From assembly GCF_023718305.1 (NCBI RefSeq), contig NZ_QEYO01000013.1, positions 62,001-126,000 on the forward strand: a DNA stretch of 64,000 nt, written 5' to 3'. How positions within the stretch are numbered: the stretch's first letter is position 1; the number at the start of each line of letters is the position of its first letter. The translations under genes were made by a program, and so were the position numbers. The notes beneath the pieces were generated by a model. It was not told the DNA's origin and ran no database searches. It saw only the letters and a list, made by a program, of their open reading frames with translations. The DNA is from Gramella sp. AN32. GTDB lineage: Bacteria; Bacteroidota; Bacteroidia; Flavobacteriales; Flavobacteriaceae. Shown here one piece after another: positions 9,084 through 18,554 of this stretch.

Positions 9084-10055
9084 TTATTTAACCAGGTCTC
9101 CCAATTCTTTCATATTTAAAGACTGGAAATTAAACTTTTTATGCAATGTCTTAAAATGCTCCAGGATTTTACGAAGGTCTTCGAGGCTATCTTCCGGATG
9201 ATCCCCAAAATTATGTGGATGCCACCATAGATGATAAATTTGGTCTTTTTTTGCTGCTTTTTCCATTTCAGCAAAAATACGATCCATTTTTAATTTTCTT
9301 AATTTGGAATTTGCTTCGACCGGCCTCAAAAATCGACTTGCCGGCTGTTGAAGGGGCAAACCATCATCGCGGTGCAAATCACTAAAAGAATAGCTTTTGT
9401 CGCCCAAATTTAGATAAGCATCTCCACTACGTGCTATTTTAGTGCCCAGGCTATTGGATTGTGGATTTTTCCAATACCAATCTCCCGGATTGGACCTTAC
9501 GTTTTCTATTCCCAAATCATGACATATCCTTAAATATTCCACGTTCATTTGATTCCTTGGGAATACTAAGGATTTTAAAGTAACGTCAAAATTGCGTGCA
9601 ATGCTAATGGATTTCTTAATATCGTCCTTGAATTCTATCGGGGATTGGCCTTTTTCCAAACAATAATAATGACTATAGGTATGTGTGCCAACTTCCTGCC
9701 CATGAGCATCCCTAATTTTAAGAATCAATTCCGGGGAAAATAATTGTTCTTCCATACCCGAATAGTTCAAATTTACTTTTGAGAAATTATAAGCAGAAAG
9801 CTTGGATTTTTGATAGGATGGGAGATTTTCTGGGATATTCTCTCGCCATTCTTTCCAGTTTTTATTGAACAACATCCCAACTATTGCCCAGGTTGAATGA
9901 ACTCCATAATCCTCAAATAAATTCAGGATTTTTGGAATTATTGTTTTAGTATTAGAAAAATATAGATCCTTTTCGCCAGGTAACACATGATCGAATATGC
10001 CCCATAAAAGTTCAAAATCCAATGAGATAATAAGTTTACCACTTTGTTTTTTCAT
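9084..10055 (-). CDS. Polysaccharide deacetylase family protein
   Basis: 323-aa NodB-fold protein of the polysaccharide deacetylase family. The N-terminus LIISLDFELLWGIFDH carries the catalytic/metal Asp seen in this group. The metal histidines are in GTHTYSHYYCLEKGQ (H-x3-H, about residue 137), and a late conserved histidine pair appears in LWWHPHNFGDHPED. No signal peptide is seen, so it may act on a lipid-linked or nucleotide-bound intermediate in the cytoplasm. Deacetylation of an N-acetylhexosamine in the repeat unit is likely. Its start overlaps the membrane protein upstream by 4 bases. Confidence 0.8.
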   Translation of the reverse strand: MKKQSGKLIISLDFELLWGIFDHVLPGEKDLYFSNTKTIIPKILNLFEDYGVHSTWAIVGMLFNKNWKEWRENIPENLPSYQKSKLSAYNFSKVNLNYSGMEEQLFSPELILKIRDAHGQEVGTHTYSHYYCLEKGQSPIEFKDDIKKSISIARNFDVTLKSLVFPRNQMNVEYLRICHDLGIENVRSNPGDWYWKNPQSNSLGTKIARSGDAYLNLGDKSYSFSDLHRDDGLPLQQPASRFLRPVEANSKLRKLKMDRIFAEMEKAAKKDQIYHLWWHPHNFGDHPEDSLEDLRKILEHFKTLHKKFNFQSLNMKELGDLVK

Positions 10056-11272
10056 GAACCTGAAATTGCTAATTTTTGTAGTTCCTTAGATTTATTTATC
10101 CGTTCCATTTTTTTCTTCTGTACTAAATATTTTTTATATTTTTTCTCTGCCAGATAATAATAGATCACAAAAAAGATATAGTACATCACCATGGATTTTT
10201 GTCTCATAATAATACCTAGGTTCGACATCACAAAAGTCATGGCAAAGGAAGTACTTAAAAACACAACGAAACTCATCTTTATAAAGGAAGGTGATTTTCT
10301 CAAAAATTTCACAAAATCTTTTTTTAAAATTTTAAAAAATAATAATAAATAAAGTAAATTCTCAAAAGAAGTTATAATACCAAGAAAATTAGGCGCATCA
10401 AAAAATAATGGCCTAAACCAAAAAGTAAATAGTTTTAATGGTAAGGGATAAGAAGCCATATCTACCCCAGAACCCGCTGAACTCAAATCCTTACTACGGA
10501 TTTCAGAAAAATCCTCAAAATCCCCCACCAGATTATCGGAACCCTCTAAATCCACGACTGCCAGGATTGCATCTTGAGCAAGATACAATCCTGTAATTAA
10601 GGCCGTATATATTAATAATTTTCGTCTAAAAGATATTTTTTCTTGACCACTCATATAACCCAGAACAGTTCCCAAAGCTACGAACAAAAATACATGAGGT
10701 CTAATAAAATATATTATGAATGAGCCTAAAACGAGTAAAAAGACTCTGGATCCAGGTTTTACAATAGCATAACTAAACATCATGAGACCTAAGAAAATTG
10801 CTGAACCTTTTCCCAATGAGGCTGTCCAAAAATGCATATTTGGAAAAAGAAGGATTAGCGTGAAGAGGTCAAATCTTTTAAAAACTTTAACTTTTACAGG
10901 GATATTCTCCCTGAAAAATAAATAAGCATACAAAAATCCAAGATAACCGAACCAAGCAAATGTTAACATTATCATCTCATAATTGAAACCCAAGACATAA
11001 AATGGATAAGAAATAAAATTTATAAAGGAGGTGTCTGTACCAAATAAGTCTAACCACTTACCCGTATAATCTTTTAAGTTTCCGAAATAATTTTTAGAGT
11101 CTGAGGGATTGTTATAAGCATACCATAAATAAACGCAGTAGAAGAAAATATGATAAAAATAAAGCATATTCATCTTTTTTTTGTCAAAAAAAGAATGCTT
11201 CTTTTTAAAAAAATTATAAATAATTTGATTTAATATTAAAAACACTAAAATCAAAAAGAGTACCCCAAGCAT
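10052..11272 (-). CDS. Polytopic membrane protein, candidate O-antigen/EPS polymerase (Wzy-like)
   Basis: 406-aa integral membrane protein with roughly ten hydrophobic helices and a long periplasmic-type loop at about residues 235-285 (DAILAVVDLEGSDNLVG and following). Conserved sequence is poor, as is normal for Wzy/EpsG-type polymerases. Support for the role comes from topology, the large loop, and its place among glycosyltransferase genes in a locus with no other polymerase candidate. The end is basic and soluble (EKKYKKYLVQKKKME). It sits 3 bases from the GNAT gene and overlaps the deacetylase by 4 bases. It could also be another membrane glycan enzyme. Confidence 0.6.
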   Translation of the reverse strand: MLGVLFLILVFLILNQIIYNFFKKKHSFFDKKKMNMLYFYHIFFYCVYLWYAYNNPSDSKNYFGNLKDYTGKWLDLFGTDTSFINFISYPFYVLGFNYEMIMLTFAWFGYLGFLYAYLFFRENIPVKVKVFKRFDLFTLILLFPNMHFWTASLGKGSAIFLGLMMFSYAIVKPGSRVFLLVLGSFIIYFIRPHVFLFVALGTVLGYMSGQEKISFRRKLLIYTALITGLYLAQDAILAVVDLEGSDNLVGDFEDFSEIRSKDLSSAGSGVDMASYPLPLKLFTFWFRPLFFDAPNFLGIITSFENLLYLLLFFKILKKDFVKFLRKSPSFIKMSFVVFLSTSFAMTFVMSNLGIIMRQKSMVMYYIFFVIYYYLAEKKYKKYLVQKKKMERINKSKELQKLAISGS

Positions 11273-11275
11273 AGT

Positions 11276-12217
11276 TTAAAATAATTCTAAATCACCAATA
11301 CTATTATTCCAATTCTTTATTCCCTTAAATTTTTTATAGTTTTTTTCTGAAAGATTAAGGTAGCGAAAGGTTAATATTGGTCCAAAATCTCCTCTTAAAT
11401 ATGGTAAATCAAAAACCAAATGATTCGGTGAATAGGTAATAATATGTGCATTAAATTTTTTACACCATGTTTTCAATATTTTTTTTAATTCTTTCAATCC
11501 ATTTGAATTCAAATATAAACTTTCAGATATTCGCAATTCCCTAATATTCTTCCTTTTTTTTATATAACCAGCAAGATACACCTTGTCACTTTTATAGATT
11601 TCATATTGTTGTAGAGGATTATTTTCATATCGCCAGTACAAAAATTCAGAAGATTTTGGAGTGAAGGATAATTTTTTTTCAACTTGCATCTTATTCCACA
11701 AGGTAACTAACTGTTTATTTTGAGAGTACTTATCTATTATTTCATAATCTTTTCGCCTTTTACTTTTGAGAGAAAATGCTCCTAAGTTAGGTTTTAAGGC
11801 AACTTCGATTTTCCCAACAATTTCCCAACCCATCTTTAAATATCCTGGTCTACTTTGATCGTTAGGGGTATTATAAATTAAAGAAATGCCTTTATCCTTA
11901 GCTACTTTAACTGCAGCTTGTGTTAATTTTTTAAAAACTCCTTTTCCCTGGTGATTGGGGTGGGTTGCAGTATCTACTGCTCTGTATGCCATATAAACAC
12001 TCTCTCTAATTTGCCATTCCCATGCCATAAATGCTCTTACACCAATAATTTTGTCATTCTCAATTCCCACCAAAACCAATGATTTTCCAAAGGGATTTAA
12101 ATTATGTTTATAATTCCATATTTCTTTTGATAATGGAAAATCATCCTCTCCTAAACTTAATTTTAAAACTTGGATGATCTCATCCAAATCTTCTGGTTCA
12201 CCCTCTCTTATTATCAT
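11276..12217 (-). CDS. GNAT-family N-acyltransferase
   Basis: 313-aa acyltransferase of the GNAT fold. Residues 1-150 hold the domain: MIIREGEPEDLDEIIQVL, then AYRAVDTATHPNHQGKGVFK with the acetyl-CoA loop Q-G-K-G (about residues 80-96), then LIYNTPNDQSRPGYLKMGW. The second half lacks clear motifs and resembles the extra domain of GNATs found in capsule loci. It probably acylates an amino sugar of the glycan. The start overlaps the end of the upstream glycosyltransferase by 20 bases. Its substrate cannot be told from sequence. Confidence 0.75.
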   Translation of the reverse strand: MIIREGEPEDLDEIIQVLKLSLGEDDFPLSKEIWNYKHNLNPFGKSLVLVGIENDKIIGVRAFMAWEWQIRESVYMAYRAVDTATHPNHQGKGVFKKLTQAAVKVAKDKGISLIYNTPNDQSRPGYLKMGWEIVGKIEVALKPNLGAFSLKSKRRKDYEIIDKYSQNKQLVTLWNKMQVEKKLSFTPKSSEFLYWRYENNPLQQYEIYKSDKVYLAGYIKKRKNIRELRISESLYLNSNGLKELKKILKTWCKKFNAHIITYSPNHLVFDLPYLRGDFGPILTFRYLNLSEKNYKKFKGIKNWNNSIGDLELF

Positions 12218-13328
12218 AAAGTTCTAGATATATGTTCTCTAAGGATTCAACTAATCGATCCAAACTAAAATGTTTCAGCACTTTTTCCCGAGATTTAACT
12301 TTTGCTAATTCCAATTTTTCTGAAGTATTGAGTATATTACTAGCCTTTTCCGCTAAACATTCACTATCTCCAACATCGCACAAATACCCATCTTCATTAT
12401 CAGTAATTACCTCCACTACACCGCCCGCTTTCGTTGAAATAATTGCGCAACCACAACTCATGGCTTCCAGTAATGCTATAGGCAATCCTTCAAAGTGGGA
12501 ACTCATCATATAAATATCCATAGCCGAAAAAAAGGATACCGTATCTTCCTGAAGACCTGTTAGGAAAATTTTATTTTCAAGGTTACTTCTTTCAATTTTT
12601 TCTTTAATTACATCTTCTTCTGGGCCAGCACCTATCAATAAACCATAAACATTTGGATTGTTTTTTTCTACAATTTTGAAAGCTTCAATCCAATCAAGCA
12701 AGCCTTTTTGTTTCCTGAATACAGCAACGTTCCCTATTACCGCTCCGCTTTCAGGAATACCATATATATTCCTGATTTTTAATCGGCTCTTACTTTCAAA
12801 TATAAATTTGTTAGTATTTACACCATTCAAAATAGTTTTAACTTTAATTTTTGGTTTTATATTTTCCCTTATCGAACGCGTGACATCTGAAGAAACTCCT
12901 AAAGCAAGGCTTTGATAATTAAAAGTTAGGCGATTTAAAGTTTTCGTTAAAAAATGGTATTTCTCCTGAATATTATGTTCTGTATAAATTGAAGGAATGC
13001 CTGTTCTTTTATGGATTAAACGTCCCAAAAATCCAGACCAAGGTAAATGGCAATGAATTATATTAATTCTCTCAGTTTCAATATAATTCATAACATTTTT
13101 AGTTTGTGTAAAAATCCTTAAATTATTATTTGCCGGAAAACATTTAACAATACCACCATGAGATTCAAGTGCTGATACCATTTGATTCTTCCATGGTAAA
13201 AAATAAATATAATGAAATTCAAACTGGTTGGAATTATGTAAGTACAAAGTTTCCGGTAGAAGCATCTCAGCTCCTCCCCGACCTAAAGATTTGATTATAT
13301 GTAAAACTTTAATCTTTTTATAAGTCAT
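12198..13328 (-). CDS. Glycosyltransferase family 4 (GT-B)
   Basis: 376-aa GT4 enzyme. The acceptor-domain loop is IIKSLGRGGAEMLLPETLYL near residue 12, and INIIHCHLPWSGFLGRLIHK matches the DVVHxH region. In the donor domain, NVAVFRKQKGLLDWIEAFKI (about residue 200), LIGAGPEEDVIKEKIE and the EX7E motif SSHFEGLPIALLEAMSCG are all intact. It resembles WcaL/PglJ-type transferases, but the sugar cannot be assigned. Its end overlaps the GNAT start by 20 bases, and 26 bases separate it from the double glycosyltransferase upstream. Confidence 0.86.
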   Translation of the reverse strand: MTYKKIKVLHIIKSLGRGGAEMLLPETLYLHNSNQFEFHYIYFLPWKNQMVSALESHGGIVKCFPANNNLRIFTQTKNVMNYIETERINIIHCHLPWSGFLGRLIHKRTGIPSIYTEHNIQEKYHFLTKTLNRLTFNYQSLALGVSSDVTRSIRENIKPKIKVKTILNGVNTNKFIFESKSRLKIRNIYGIPESGAVIGNVAVFRKQKGLLDWIEAFKIVEKNNPNVYGLLIGAGPEEDVIKEKIERSNLENKIFLTGLQEDTVSFFSAMDIYMMSSHFEGLPIALLEAMSCGCAIISTKAGGVVEVITDNEDGYLCDVGDSECLAEKASNILNTSEKLELAKVKSREKVLKHFSLDRLVESLENIYLELYDNKRG

Positions 13329-13354
13329 TAATTTTTTATATATCTATTTTATAA

Positions 13355-15550
13355 CTACTTCATTATAAGTTCTTCATAGGAGAAAATAAATTCCTTTGCT
13401 ATATCTTTAATTAGATAGTTTTCTACAATCGATCTATTAGCATTCTCCAATACTTGCTCTGAGGAATCCCGCAAAGCTTTCTCGAGGGCTAGCACAAAAG
13501 AATCATTATTCAAATTTTCAACTAAATAACCTGTCTTTTTATTTAAAATTTCTGATATACCGCCCACGTCGTATGCTACAACAGGAGTCTTACAATACAT
13601 TGCTTCCAATATTACTGCAGGCAGTCCCTCTATGAGACTTGGTAATACTAAAGCATCAGCAAATTTAATATAAGGCTGAGGAAATTCTAATTCACCATGC
13701 AAAATTACTTTATCCTTTAAATCCAATTCATTTATTTTTTTTAAAATTTGGAATTTTAATGGTCCATCCCCAATGATATGTAATATTAAATTGGGATTAC
13801 GAATGATTATTTCTGAAAAAATTTTTAAAAGTTTTAGGTGTTGTTTCTCCTCTGTTAAGGAACCAACATGTGCTATATTTTTAAATTCTGAATTATATGG
13901 TGAAATTAAATTTTGGTAGGCATCCGCAACAACTCCGATTGGAATTACCTTAGAGATTGAATTGGTAAATGGAAACAAAATATTTAAATCATTTCTTGAA
14001 AAATTTGAGACAGAAACTATAGAAGATACATTTTTTAGTAAAAAAGAATTAAATTTCTTTGAATAAAAAGTTTTGATATAAAAGCTAGAAACACTAGCAT
14101 TCCGGTAGAGGATGGGTTGTTTCCAATTATAAATTTTTTTAGAAAAAACAGTGTACTTTAAGGTGTCGGCGGCATTCGCTTGTACAATATCCGGTTTAAA
14201 ATCTTTAATTACTTTATTTATATGCTTCCATCCATTATAATCTATGTACCTGAAATTTTTTTTGCTGTTTAGTACGTTGATTTTATTCTGGAATGGCAAG
14301 TCGGACTTTCCATCATAAATACTATAAATTAAAACTTCATGGCCTTTTTCTAGAAGCTCATTAGATAATTGACAACAAAATATTTCCGCACCTCGATATT
14401 GTTTTTTTTGAATTATTTGTAATATTTTAAGTTTTTTTCTTCCAGAAATAGCATTTTTATCATTAATCAATTTCTTATAACAATCTTCAAATTCTTTTGA
14501 TATTTTAAGATTAGTGAAATTATTTTTCACTAATTGTTTGGAGTTTCTTTGTATTTCCTTTTGGATCGTTAGGTTATTTAAAACAAGTAAGGATTTTTCA
14601 ATAAATAATTTTTCATCACCCGTAGTAATTAATTGTCCTGTTACTCCAGATTTTACAACTTCTCCAATGCCTCCTACATCGTACGCGATAACAGGACATC
14701 CACAATACATAGATTCTAAAAGGACTGCAGGCAAACCTTCAATAAAACTTGGTAACAAAAAAAGAGAGGAATTATTTAAAATTTCAAGAACGTCCGTTCT
14801 GTAATCGAGAAAGTGAACATTCTTATTCAATTTTTTCTTTTGAACCAATTCTCTAATATGATTTTGCAAATTTCCTTTACCTATCAATAAAAGCTGACTA
14901 TTTGGAATTTCATCATGTATCTCTTTAAAAATATTAATTACTCCAACATGATTCTTTTCAGGTACAAACCCGCCAATATGTGTTAGGACAGGGCCTTTTA
15001 GAAAAATATCTTTTAAATCTTTTGAAATGTTTTTAATGTTTTTATCCTCAACTCCTATGGTAATTGTTTCAATCTTATTAGGTGGAAATTCGAAAGTTCG
15101 TGAAAAATCCTTTTCACACTCTTTACTTACAGAGATTACATAATCGAGTTGTTTGAGATAAAAAGAATTCAGGGATTTTTTTAGAGATGTATTTATAAAA
15201 TCCCCCATTTTATTAGCATTCCTAAAAATCAATTTATTTTTCCAACCAAAAAAATATTTAGAACTTGCTGTAAATTTAAGTGTATCCGATGCGTTTGCTT
15301 GAACAATATCTGTATTAAAACGTTTCAGAATATCTTTGAATTGTCTCCATCCGGTCCAATCATATAATCTTTGGGAATAAGGACGATTTAATTGAACTAT
15401 TTCTCCCTTAAAGGGTAATTCGGCTTCGCCTTCAAAAATAGCTACGACTATTACATCATGTCCATTATTCACTAAATGATTGGAAAGCTGACAGGCGAAA
15501 ATTTCGGCACCTCTAAGTTGAGGTTTTTGAATTACTTGAATTATTTTCAA
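13355..15550 (-). CDS. Tandem double glycosyltransferase (two fused GT4 modules)
   Basis: 731 aa, about twice the length of a GT4 enzyme, because two complete homologous GT-B modules follow each other in frame. Module 1 (about 1-370) opens MKIIQVIQKPQLRGAEIFAC. Module 2 (about 373-731) opens LKILQIIQKKQYRGAEIFCC. Later blocks also pair up: DIVQANASDTLKF with DIVQANAADTLKY, THIGGFVPEKNHVGVI with AHVGSLTEEKQHLKLL, and PSFIEGLPAVLLESMYCGCP with PSLIEGLPAVILEAMYCKTP. Both modules keep the EX7E glutamates, so both may be active. It probably arose by tandem duplication and fusion, and could add two sugars in sequence or make a two-linkage polymer step. Confidence 0.85.
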   Translation of the reverse strand: MKIIQVIQKPQLRGAEIFACQLSNHLVNNGHDVIVVAIFEGEAELPFKGEIVQLNRPYSQRLYDWTGWRQFKDILKRFNTDIVQANASDTLKFTASSKYFFGWKNKLIFRNANKMGDFINTSLKKSLNSFYLKQLDYVISVSKECEKDFSRTFEFPPNKIETITIGVEDKNIKNISKDLKDIFLKGPVLTHIGGFVPEKNHVGVINIFKEIHDEIPNSQLLLIGKGNLQNHIRELVQKKKLNKNVHFLDYRTDVLEILNNSSLFLLPSFIEGLPAVLLESMYCGCPVIAYDVGGIGEVVKSGVTGQLITTGDEKLFIEKSLLVLNNLTIQKEIQRNSKQLVKNNFTNLKISKEFEDCYKKLINDKNAISGRKKLKILQIIQKKQYRGAEIFCCQLSNELLEKGHEVLIYSIYDGKSDLPFQNKINVLNSKKNFRYIDYNGWKHINKVIKDFKPDIVQANAADTLKYTVFSKKIYNWKQPILYRNASVSSFYIKTFYSKKFNSFLLKNVSSIVSVSNFSRNDLNILFPFTNSISKVIPIGVVADAYQNLISPYNSEFKNIAHVGSLTEEKQHLKLLKIFSEIIIRNPNLILHIIGDGPLKFQILKKINELDLKDKVILHGELEFPQPYIKFADALVLPSLIEGLPAVILEAMYCKTPVVAYDVGGISEILNKKTGYLVENLNNDSFVLALEKALRDSSEQVLENANRSIVENYLIKDIAKEFIFSYEELIMK

Positions 15551-15738
15551 ATAAAAAATTTTAATTGTAAAATATTAATTTTAGTGATCTATTTTTATAG
15601 TCTATTTCTATACAGATTTAATTCAAGCGCTTAATATAGACCTTATTAATCTCATGTTAACTCATTTTTTTTAGGAAAATTAATATTATTATTACATTAC
15701 CTCATTCAAAAGATTACAAAATATCAAACTTTACGATT

Positions 15739-16803
15739 TCAAACTATTGCTGGTTTATTTCTACTGTCAAGAATTTGAAATTTATTCTTTAAAGAATTAA
15801 TAGGAGATTCAATTAAAAACCATGATATGGAACTAATAATGATTAAAACTCCAAAACTCGTTAAAAAAATGAAAGCCGGATAGAATATATTTTGATTGTC
15901 GAGTGGTAATCTATTGTAAACACTATCCATCAATCCATGAATGAAAGGATGAAACAAATACATCCCGTAGCTTATTTTCCCAATAAACATTACCGGTTTT
16001 ATTGATAAAATTTTATTCAAAAAACTTCCTGAATATCTTTCATCAATGACATATAATATTAATAAACCAGTAAATACACTGGTAATTGTTCTGGTGCTAA
16101 ATATTTGATAATTAATTGTGCTTAAAATTATAAAAGCAGAAGAGAATATCCACAGAAAATTCCTCAATTTTATTATTTTCGAAATTTTATAATTTTTATA
16201 ATAAGCCAGAAGAGACCCTATTCCAAATGCATCAAATGCGTTAAAAGTCAATAGTTCATAATAAAAAAAATCTTTTTTCATTATAAACTGTGATATAATT
16301 GAAAAAAATATTAATGAAATTATTACTAATCTAATATATTTATTTGAAATTAAGAAAAGTAGAAAGGGCCAAATCAAGTAATATTGTTCTTCAACCGCCA
16401 ATGTCCATAAGTGGGTAACTGTCCCAAAAAATGATTGTTTTTCGAAAAATAAAATATTGGAAGTATACGTCAAAAAGTAAAAAATATTTTGCGTAATAGC
16501 ATCATATCCATAAAAAAACAAGAAACCTATAAGTATATAATAAATGGGGAAAATTCTTAGAGATCTTCGTATAAAAAAGATTCTTAAAGCTCTACTTAAT
16601 GTTAATTTACCTACATTTATTTTGTCCTTATATCCAAATAAAATACTTGAAATTAAGAATCCGCTTAAAACAAAGAAAATTGTAACACCTATCGCACCGT
16701 TAGGGCTAAAATTAAAAAGATGATTTTTTGGCAACCAATGATGAATTATTACCAATAATATTGCAAAAAATCTCAATCCATCAAGTTCTTTATAATAATT
16801 CAT
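15739..16803 (-). CDS. Acyltransferase family 3 membrane protein (OafA/YrhL-like)
   Basis: 354-aa integral membrane O-acyltransferase with about ten helices. The N-terminus MNYYKELDGLRFFAILLVII is followed at once by the catalytic-region His pair (HHWLPK). Further signatures are TIFFVLSGFLIS near residue 45, the arginine-rich RALRIFFIRRSLRIFPIYY, and AVEEQYYLIWPFLLFLI near residue 135. It most likely O-acetylates the polysaccharide. It lacks the C-terminal SGNH domain found in longer OafA proteins. It is flanked by a 188-base gap downstream and a 517-base gap upstream, the largest breaks in the glycan block, and the DNA here is strikingly A/T-rich. Confidence 0.87.
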   Translation of the reverse strand: MNYYKELDGLRFFAILLVIIHHWLPKNHLFNFSPNGAIGVTIFFVLSGFLISSILFGYKDKINVGKLTLSRALRIFFIRRSLRIFPIYYILIGFLFFYGYDAITQNIFYFLTYTSNILFFEKQSFFGTVTHLWTLAVEEQYYLIWPFLLFLISNKYIRLVIISLIFFSIISQFIMKKDFFYYELLTFNAFDAFGIGSLLAYYKNYKISKIIKLRNFLWIFSSAFIILSTINYQIFSTRTITSVFTGLLILYVIDERYSGSFLNKILSIKPVMFIGKISYGMYLFHPFIHGLMDSVYNRLPLDNQNIFYPAFIFLTSFGVLIIISSISWFLIESPINSLKNKFQILDSRNKPAIV

Positions 16804-17320
16804 TAAGGAAATTCTATTTTAATTTATCAATTAATACCACACCTATCCTAAAGTTAAAAATTAAAAAAATCTGAGAATTCCATTTTTTGTTTTGCAGAAA
16901 AAAAACAATTTCATGGGACTCTTCAGACGCACCAAAAGTACAAACAAGCCACTAATCCGCCAAATTATTGGGACGTTGAAGACCTGCACATTTCAAACGA
17001 TTATTAAGTTTACAAGGGTTATTTTTAAGATGATGCCCACCATTAATTTGGGGCTATAATCTAGACATAAGCTTCACTTTAAGTGACATTAACAGCGGAT
17101 AAATCTAATTCTGTAATAACTCTATAACTAAGGGAGTAAGGTCCCTAAGGGGTTACGGGGAAATAAACATAGAAAAGTCGACATTGATTTTCTTATTCTA
17201 TTTGATTTCATATCCAATTGTAAAGCCTTAAGCAAAGGTTTATTGCAAGTTTTATAAGGTTGTAAGCGAAAATATTTATTTACAAAAGTGAGTAAATAAT
17301 TTTTTTTCAATATTTGATAA
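16804..17320. other. 517-base gap inside the glycan block
   Basis: No convincing gene. A minus-strand frame at 17128-17310 (60 codons) and a short plus-strand frame beginning at about 16914 (MGLFRRTKSTNKPLIRQIIG) have no support. The tone of the second is faintly transposase-like, but I cannot identify it. The gap splits the otherwise close-packed block between the acyltransferase and the GT4/GT29 cassette, so it may mark a recombination join or the scar of a lost element. I saw no clear terminator or promoter in it. Confidence 0.4.
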
Positions 17321-18544
17321 TCATCTATTTTTATTTATTAATTTCTCTAACTCTACATCCCAAGTTCCATTTTTTAAAATATATTCCTTTCCTTTTGCAG
17401 CAATAAGATTCCGCTTTTCCGGGTCATTATAGAGGTCAATAATTTTTCTGGCAGTACCTTCTATATCTCCAACATTATATAATTTTAAATGGATATCATT
17501 ATGAAACATTTTTGGGATTTCACCAGCATTTGGGGCAAGAGTTGCCTTCCCTGCACCTAAATATTCTCTTAACTTTAATGGTGAGTAATGAAAATCACTA
17601 GCGCTTCTTGCACTAACAATTGCCAAATCAAAAGCTTCTACGTAGTTAGGAATCTCAGTGAATGATTTTCTACCTGTAAAAACAACAAAATCATTAATCC
17701 CTAGTTCATTAGTCAACTTTACAATATTTACCATTTCGAAACCATCCCCCACCAGAACTAATCTCGATATATTAATTGATTCATGAACTTTTTTGAAGAC
17801 TCGTAATAGAATATCCAATCCATGGAAACTACGAAAAGACCCAGTCCACCCAATTACAAATTTATTTTGTAATTTATAATCCTTTATAATATCCTGGGGA
17901 TTTGCATTAGAAAAAAGATGGGCATCAACTGCCATTGGCGATACCTGGATTTTCTTTTCTGAAATTCCCATCGTAATTAACTTTTCAGCGACTTGAGAAG
18001 AAACGCAAGCAACGATATCAGCTCGTTTTAAAGATCTGGTTTCCATTTCCTCTAATAATCTTCCCCATAAAGGTCTTTTAACTCCCCATTTAGCAGCTTC
18101 CCATACTTGAGGAGCATGCACGTAAATTATAAAGGGAACGTTGTGTTTTTTTGCGAGCTTATAACCAATCCCTGGGAAAAAATCATGTTGTTCCCATACT
18201 AATGAAACCTCATTTTCCAGATCTGGTAGCTTGTACTTGAAAAAATTATTATACAATGAAGTTTTCCAAAGTAAAATATCTTTAATTAAGGTTATAAGAG
18301 TTGTAGGCAGAAATGAACTGAGTTTTTTATTTCTGGATTTTGAAATTTGGGGTACCTTTCCAAGAGGATATTTTAAAACTTCCATAGGAAGAGCAATACG
18401 ATCCGTGGTTAGAATATAGGCTTTCCCAAATTTTCGTTCTGCTGCTGCAGCCCAACCCCCAACGGTTATCCAAAGGGCTTCAGAGCCATGCCATGCCTTG
18501 CTAGAACGAGGCATTATGAATAAAGAAATTTTTGTCATTTTCAT
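17321..18544 (-). CDS. Glycosyltransferase family 4 (GT-B)
   Basis: 407-aa GT4 enzyme. The N-terminal domain has SKAWHGSEALWITVGGWAAA, a variant Gly-rich acceptor loop, and VSLVWEQHDFFPGIGYKLAK near residue 115. The donor domain carries FVIGWTGSFRSFHGLDILLR (about residue 230), LVLVGDGFEMVNIVK, and SPLKLREYLGAGKATLAPNA in place of the EX7E segment, keeping its last Glu. It lies 10 bases upstream in coordinates of the GT29-like gene and follows it in transcription, so it may act on the residue added by that enzyme. Start codon choice (Met1 or Met3) is open. Confidence 0.82.
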   Translation of the reverse strand: MKMTKISLFIMPRSSKAWHGSEALWITVGGWAAAAERKFGKAYILTTDRIALPMEVLKYPLGKVPQISKSRNKKLSSFLPTTLITLIKDILLWKTSLYNNFFKYKLPDLENEVSLVWEQHDFFPGIGYKLAKKHNVPFIIYVHAPQVWEAAKWGVKRPLWGRLLEEMETRSLKRADIVACVSSQVAEKLITMGISEKKIQVSPMAVDAHLFSNANPQDIIKDYKLQNKFVIGWTGSFRSFHGLDILLRVFKKVHESINISRLVLVGDGFEMVNIVKLTNELGINDFVVFTGRKSFTEIPNYVEAFDLAIVSARSASDFHYSPLKLREYLGAGKATLAPNAGEIPKMFHNDIHLKLYNVGDIEGTARKIIDLYNDPEKRNLIAAKGKEYILKNGTWDVELEKLINKNR

Positions 18545-18554
18545 TTAATATTTT

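Noticed and set aside
17128..17310. Minus-strand 60-codon frame in the gap inside the glycan block
   Set aside because: No family, no promoter or coupling, and basic low-complexity composition; kept only as part of the gap description.
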